From Pseudolysinimonas_A sp965653335 (GTDB taxonomy: Bacteria > Actinomycetota > Actinomycetes > Actinomycetales > Microbacteriaceae): DNA of 7,258 nt. Shown piece after piece: positions 5,164-7,258 of the stretch. The position numbers and the translations under genes are program-made. Under the pieces are notes generated by a model. The model ran no database searches. It was not told the DNA's origin and was given only the letters and a program-made list of their open reading frames with translations. The stretch covers positions 1 to 7,258 of the forward strand of contig CBFGZU010000087.1 in the NCBI GenBank assembly GCA_965653335.1, in the 5' to 3' direction. Within the stretch, counting starts at the first letter, position 1. Every line of letters starts with the position of its first letter.

Positions 5164-6792
5164 ATGAGCGAATCGGTCACCCTCCCGGCACTCGGCGAGA
5201 GCGTCACGGAAGGCACCGTCACCCGCTGGCTCAAGAAAGTCGGCGACCGTGTGGAAGTCGACGAGCCGCTGCTCGAGGTCTCGACTGACAAAGTCGACAC
5301 CGAGATCCCGTCGCCGGTCGCGGGCGTGATCGAGCAGATCCTCGTGCAGGAAGACGAGACGGTCGAAGTCGGGGCCGTTCTGGTCACGATCGGCGACGGC
5401 TCCGGTTCCGCTCCGGCCGAGAGCCCGGCACCCGCTGCCGAGGCCGCTCCCGCCGCCGAGGCCGCTCCTGCTCCCGAGGCCGCACCCACCGCCGAGGCTA
5501 CGCCGCAGGAGTCCCCGACGCCCCAGCAAGCTGCTCCCGAAGCCGCTCCGGTCTCGCCCGCACCGACTCCCGAAGCCGGCCCGGCGGAGCCCGCGCCAGC
5601 AGCGGGTTGGGCACCTGCCCCGGCGGAGCCCGCACCAGCACCGGGCTGGGCACCTGCCCCCGAAGGGGCCCCGGCTGCACCACCCGCCGCCGAGCCGGCA
5701 TCTGAAACTGCTCCCGCAGCGGCTTCTGCACCCGAAACGGCTCCCGAAGCCGCTCCCGCACCCGAAACGGCTCCCGCAGCCGCCCCGGAAGCGGCTTCCG
5801 CTACCCCGGCCCCGGAGCCGGTCACCCCGGAGCCAGCCTCCCCGGCCCCCGTCACCCCGGCTTCCGCGCCGGTCGCCTCGGCCGTGAACGCCCACGCCGG
5901 CTACGTGACCCCGATCGTGCGCAAACTCGCGAACGATCGGGGCATCGACCTCTCCACCGTCACCGGCACCGGGGTCGGCGGGCGCATCCGCAAGCAAGAT
6001 GTTCTCGCCGCGGGAAGCCCTCCCGTGTCGACGGCGCCCCCGACCGCGACACCCGCTCCCGCTCTCGACGTGTCTCCGCTGAGGGGAACGACGGTGCCGA
6101 TGTCGCGTCTGCGCAAGGTCGTCGCCGAGCGCGCGGTCGTGTCGATGCAGACGCTCGCGCAACTCACGACCGTCATCGAGGTCGACGTCACGAAGGTCGC
6201 GAACTACCGCGACGAGGTGAAGGCCGCCTTCCAGGCCAAGACGGGCCAGAAGCTCAGCTTCCTCCCCTTCTTCGTGCTCGCCGCCGCCGAGGCGCTCAAG
6301 GCCTACCCGATCATCAACGCGACGGTCGACGGCGAGAACATCGTCTACCCCGACCACGAGAATGTGAGCATCGCGGTCGACACCGAACGTGGCCTGCTCA
6401 CGCCCGTGGTCCGCGATGCCAGCGACCTCAACATCGCGCAACTGGCAGCCGAGATCGCCGACAAGGCCGAGCGCACCCGCAGCAACAAGCTCACACCCGA
6501 TGAGCTCTCCGGGGGAACCTTCACGGTCACCAACACCGGATCACGCGGCGCGCTGTTCGACACGCCGATCGTGTTCCTGCCGCAGTCGGCGATCCTCGGC
6601 ACGGGGATCGTCGTGAAGAAGCCGGTCGTGGTCACCGACGACGGGCTCGACGCGATCGCGATCCGCTCGACGGTGTACCTCGCCCTGTCCTACGACCACC
6701 GCATCGTCGACGGTGCGGATGCCGCGCGCTTCCTCGGCGTGGTCAAGGCGCGCCTCGAAAGCGGTGACTTCGCCGCCGTCCTCGGAATCTGA
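5164..6792 (+). CDS. sucB: Dihydrolipoyl acyltransferase (E2) of a 2-oxo acid dehydrogenase complex, actinobacterial SucB/DlaT type
   Basis: The 542-residue core subunit that carries acyl groups on lipoyl-lysine and transfers them to CoA. Domains in order: one lipoyl domain (1-79) with the lipoylated lysine K43 in STDKVDTEIPSP; a very long Ala/Pro/Glu linker (about 80-240) with two sets of tandem repeats; a peripheral subunit-binding domain (247-283, YVTPIVRKLANDRGID then GTGVGGRIRKQDV); a short second linker; and the catalytic domain (about 306-542) with NTGSRGALFDTPI and the active-site motif DHRIVDG (H512, D516). The ATG at 5164 has a strong Shine-Dalgarno GAAGGAG (5148-5154) nine bases upstream. 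The gene follows lpdA. Such genes are named sucB, but in Mycobacterium and Corynebacterium the corresponding E2 serves pyruvate dehydrogenase, and the 2-oxoglutarate E1 (Kgd/OdhA) brings its own succinyltransferase domain. The substrate here is therefore inferred, with pyruvate more likely. Confidence 0.94.
   Translation: MSESVTLPALGESVTEGTVTRWLKKVGDRVEVDEPLLEVSTDKVDTEIPSPVAGVIEQILVQEDETVEVGAVLVTIGDGSGSAPAESPAPAAEAAPAAEAAPAPEAAPTAEATPQESPTPQQAAPEAAPVSPAPTPEAGPAEPAPAAGWAPAPAEPAPAPGWAPAPEGAPAAPPAAEPASETAPAAASAPETAPEAAPAPETAPAAAPEAASATPAPEPVTPEPASPAPVTPASAPVASAVNAHAGYVTPIVRKLANDRGIDLSTVTGTGVGGRIRKQDVLAAGSPPVSTAPPTATPAPALDVSPLRGTTVPMSRLRKVVAERAVVSMQTLAQLTTVIEVDVTKVANYRDEVKAAFQAKTGQKLSFLPFFVLAAAEALKAYPIINATVDGENIVYPDHENVSIAVDTERGLLTPVVRDASDLNIAQLAAEIADKAERTRSNKLTPDELSGGTFTVTNTGSRGALFDTPIVFLPQSAILGTGIVVKKPVVVTDDGLDAIAIRSTVYLALSYDHRIVDGADAARFLGVVKARLESGDFAAVLGI
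5581..5658 (+). repeat. 39-bp tandem repeat, two copies, in the E2 linker
   Basis: Copies at 5581-5619 and 5620-5658 differ at only three of 39 positions. Each encodes 13 residues, PAEPAPA(A/P)GWAPA (residues 140-152 and 153-165). The period is a multiple of three, so copy-number change would keep the reading frame. Each copy places a tryptophan (W149, W162) in an otherwise Ala/Pro/Glu linker. The near-identity at the DNA level points to a recent duplication. Confidence 0.85.
5698..5787 (+). repeat. 30-bp degenerate tandem repeat, three copies, in the E2 linker
   Basis: Units start at 5698, 5728 and 5758. The second and third share 27 of 30 bases and the first is more diverged (23 of 30 against the second). 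Each encodes ten residues of pattern A(P/S)ETAP(A/E)AA(P/S), residues 179-208. Like the 39-bp repeat, it preserves the reading frame, so the linker appears to have grown by in-frame slippage or unequal recombination. Confidence 0.75.
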
Positions 6793-6807
6793 GGGCGCGG
6801 GCACTCT

Positions 6808-6821
6808 CCGGCGGCAGCCGG
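6808..6821. terminator. Hairpin between convergent sucB and the downstream minus-strand gene
   Basis: CCGGC (6808-6812), loop GGCA, GCCGG (6817-6821) gives a five-pair all-GC stem in the 32-base gap between the sucB stop and the stop of the convergent gene. It could serve as a bidirectional terminator, but there is no T tract on either strand and short GC stems arise easily at this base composition. Confidence 0.35.
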
Positions 6822-6824
6822 GCG

Positions 6825-7235
6825 CTAGCCAGTGACAGCAGAGTCGCCTTCGGGCGTCTCGAGGGGCGCATCGAGGTAGTCCCGGATGCGCCAGCCCTCC
6901 GCCACGAGGATGAGAAGCAGCGATGCGGGCCGGCTCCCGGGCGGCATGTCAATCAGGACCACCTCGCCGAGGCGCTCCACGATCACCGGCTCGCCCTCGA
7001 CGATCCCGGCCGCCGGATACTCGGCGCCCGCCTGAACACCCCGGATGAGCGCCATGTCCTCGGCCTGGGCGGCCGAGCCGGTCTGCACCACCCCGTCGAG
7101 ACACAGCAGCGAGAGGTCGCGGAGGCACCGTTCGCGCTCATCCAACAGCAGAACAACCGCAGCGAGCGGGTCGAGGGGCATCGCCGGTTCGTCCGCCGCG
7201 GGTGACGCTGCGGGCGACCCCGCGGCATCCGCCAT
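6825..7235 (-). CDS. Hypothetical protein, about 136 residues, unrecognised
   Basis: I do not recognise this gene with certainty. From the ATG at 7235 it gives 136 residues: an Ala/Pro/Asp-rich disordered-looking start (1-20), a helix-like stretch with LAAVVLLLDERERCLRDLSLLCLDG (helix up to about residue 47), a segment TGSAAQAEDMALIRGVQAG, then alternating strand-like stretches (EPVIVERLGEVVLIDMPPG, SRPASLLLILVAEGWRIRDYLDA) and an acidic tail. The helix-then-strands pattern, the step from GS-A-AED to a final WRIRDY strand, resembles small actinobacterial NTF2-like hypothetical proteins; that is inference only. No signal peptide or clear membrane helix is seen. The frame stays open from 7235 to the right edge without a stop, and the upstream Shine-Dalgarno is weak, so the real start may be outside the window. 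It is convergent with sucB. Codon use resembles its neighbours, supporting a real gene. Confidence 0.65.
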   Translation of the reverse strand: MADAAGSPAASPAADEPAMPLDPLAAVVLLLDERERCLRDLSLLCLDGVVQTGSAAQAEDMALIRGVQAGAEYPAAGIVEGEPVIVERLGEVVLIDMPPGSRPASLLLILVAEGWRIRDYLDAPLETPEGDSAVTG

Positions 7236-7258
7236 CGCGCCGCTGGTCGACCTGCCGC

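Noticed and set aside
3645..5855. A 736-codon open frame on the minus strand, antisense to lpdA and the first part of sucB
   Set aside because: Its translation is low complexity (Ala/Gly/Ser, then Arg/Asp-rich) and mirrors the codon bias of the two well-supported genes opposite. It has no recognisable domain and would cover active-site regions of lpdA and sucB.
5131..6441. A 436-codon minus-strand frame rich in Gly and Arg opposite sucB
   Set aside because: It is the antisense image of the E2 linker and catalytic domain, with no domain of its own and no plausible ribosome site.

Overview
The window is high-GC DNA with a strong preference for codons ending in C or G. It reads as chromosomal core sequence of an actinobacterium. 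The sigma factor has a long Lys/Ala-rich N-terminal tail, the E2 enzyme is of the actinobacterial SucB/DlaT type with an Ala/Pro/Glu linker, and at least two genes appear to start at leaderless promoters. The order sigA, PAC2-family gene, leucyl aminopeptidase, lpdA, sucB suggests the family Microbacteriaceae; that family-level assignment is inference from memory of gene order.

Layout: (1) 1-952, minus strand: the N-terminal 317 codons of the principal sigma factor SigA, cut by the window edge. (2) 953-1130: a non-coding gap with a candidate sigA promoter, an 8-bp inverted repeat and a weak hairpin. (3) 1131-2042, minus: a PAC2-family protein transcribed toward sigA. (4) 2043-2132: a 90-bp divergent promoter region; on both sides a TAGNAT -10 hexamer lies exactly six bases before the ATG, so both mRNAs are predicted to be leaderless. 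(5) 2133-3638, plus: leucyl aminopeptidase PepA with all metal and catalytic residues. (6) 3639-3731: a hairpin terminator and the lpdA leader. (7) 3732-5105, plus: dihydrolipoamide dehydrogenase. (8) 5106-5163: a compact hairpin, a palindrome with a possible -10, and a strong Shine-Dalgarno. (9) 5164-6792, plus: the lipoylated E2 acyltransferase, with repeat-built linker DNA. (10) 6793-6824: a hairpin between convergent genes. (11) 6825-7235, minus: an unrecognised small protein whose true start may lie outside the window.

Functionally, lpdA and sucB encode the E3 and E2 subunits of a 2-oxo acid dehydrogenase complex. In actinobacteria this E2 is usually the pyruvate dehydrogenase E2 despite the name SucB. 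PepA and the PAC2 protein form a divergent pair that may share a link to protein turnover. I found no mobile element, CRISPR array, tRNA or rRNA, and no convincing new multi-gene system. The most interesting signals are the mirrored leaderless promoters, the charge-segregated N-terminus of SigA, and the recently duplicated Trp-containing repeats in the E2 linker.
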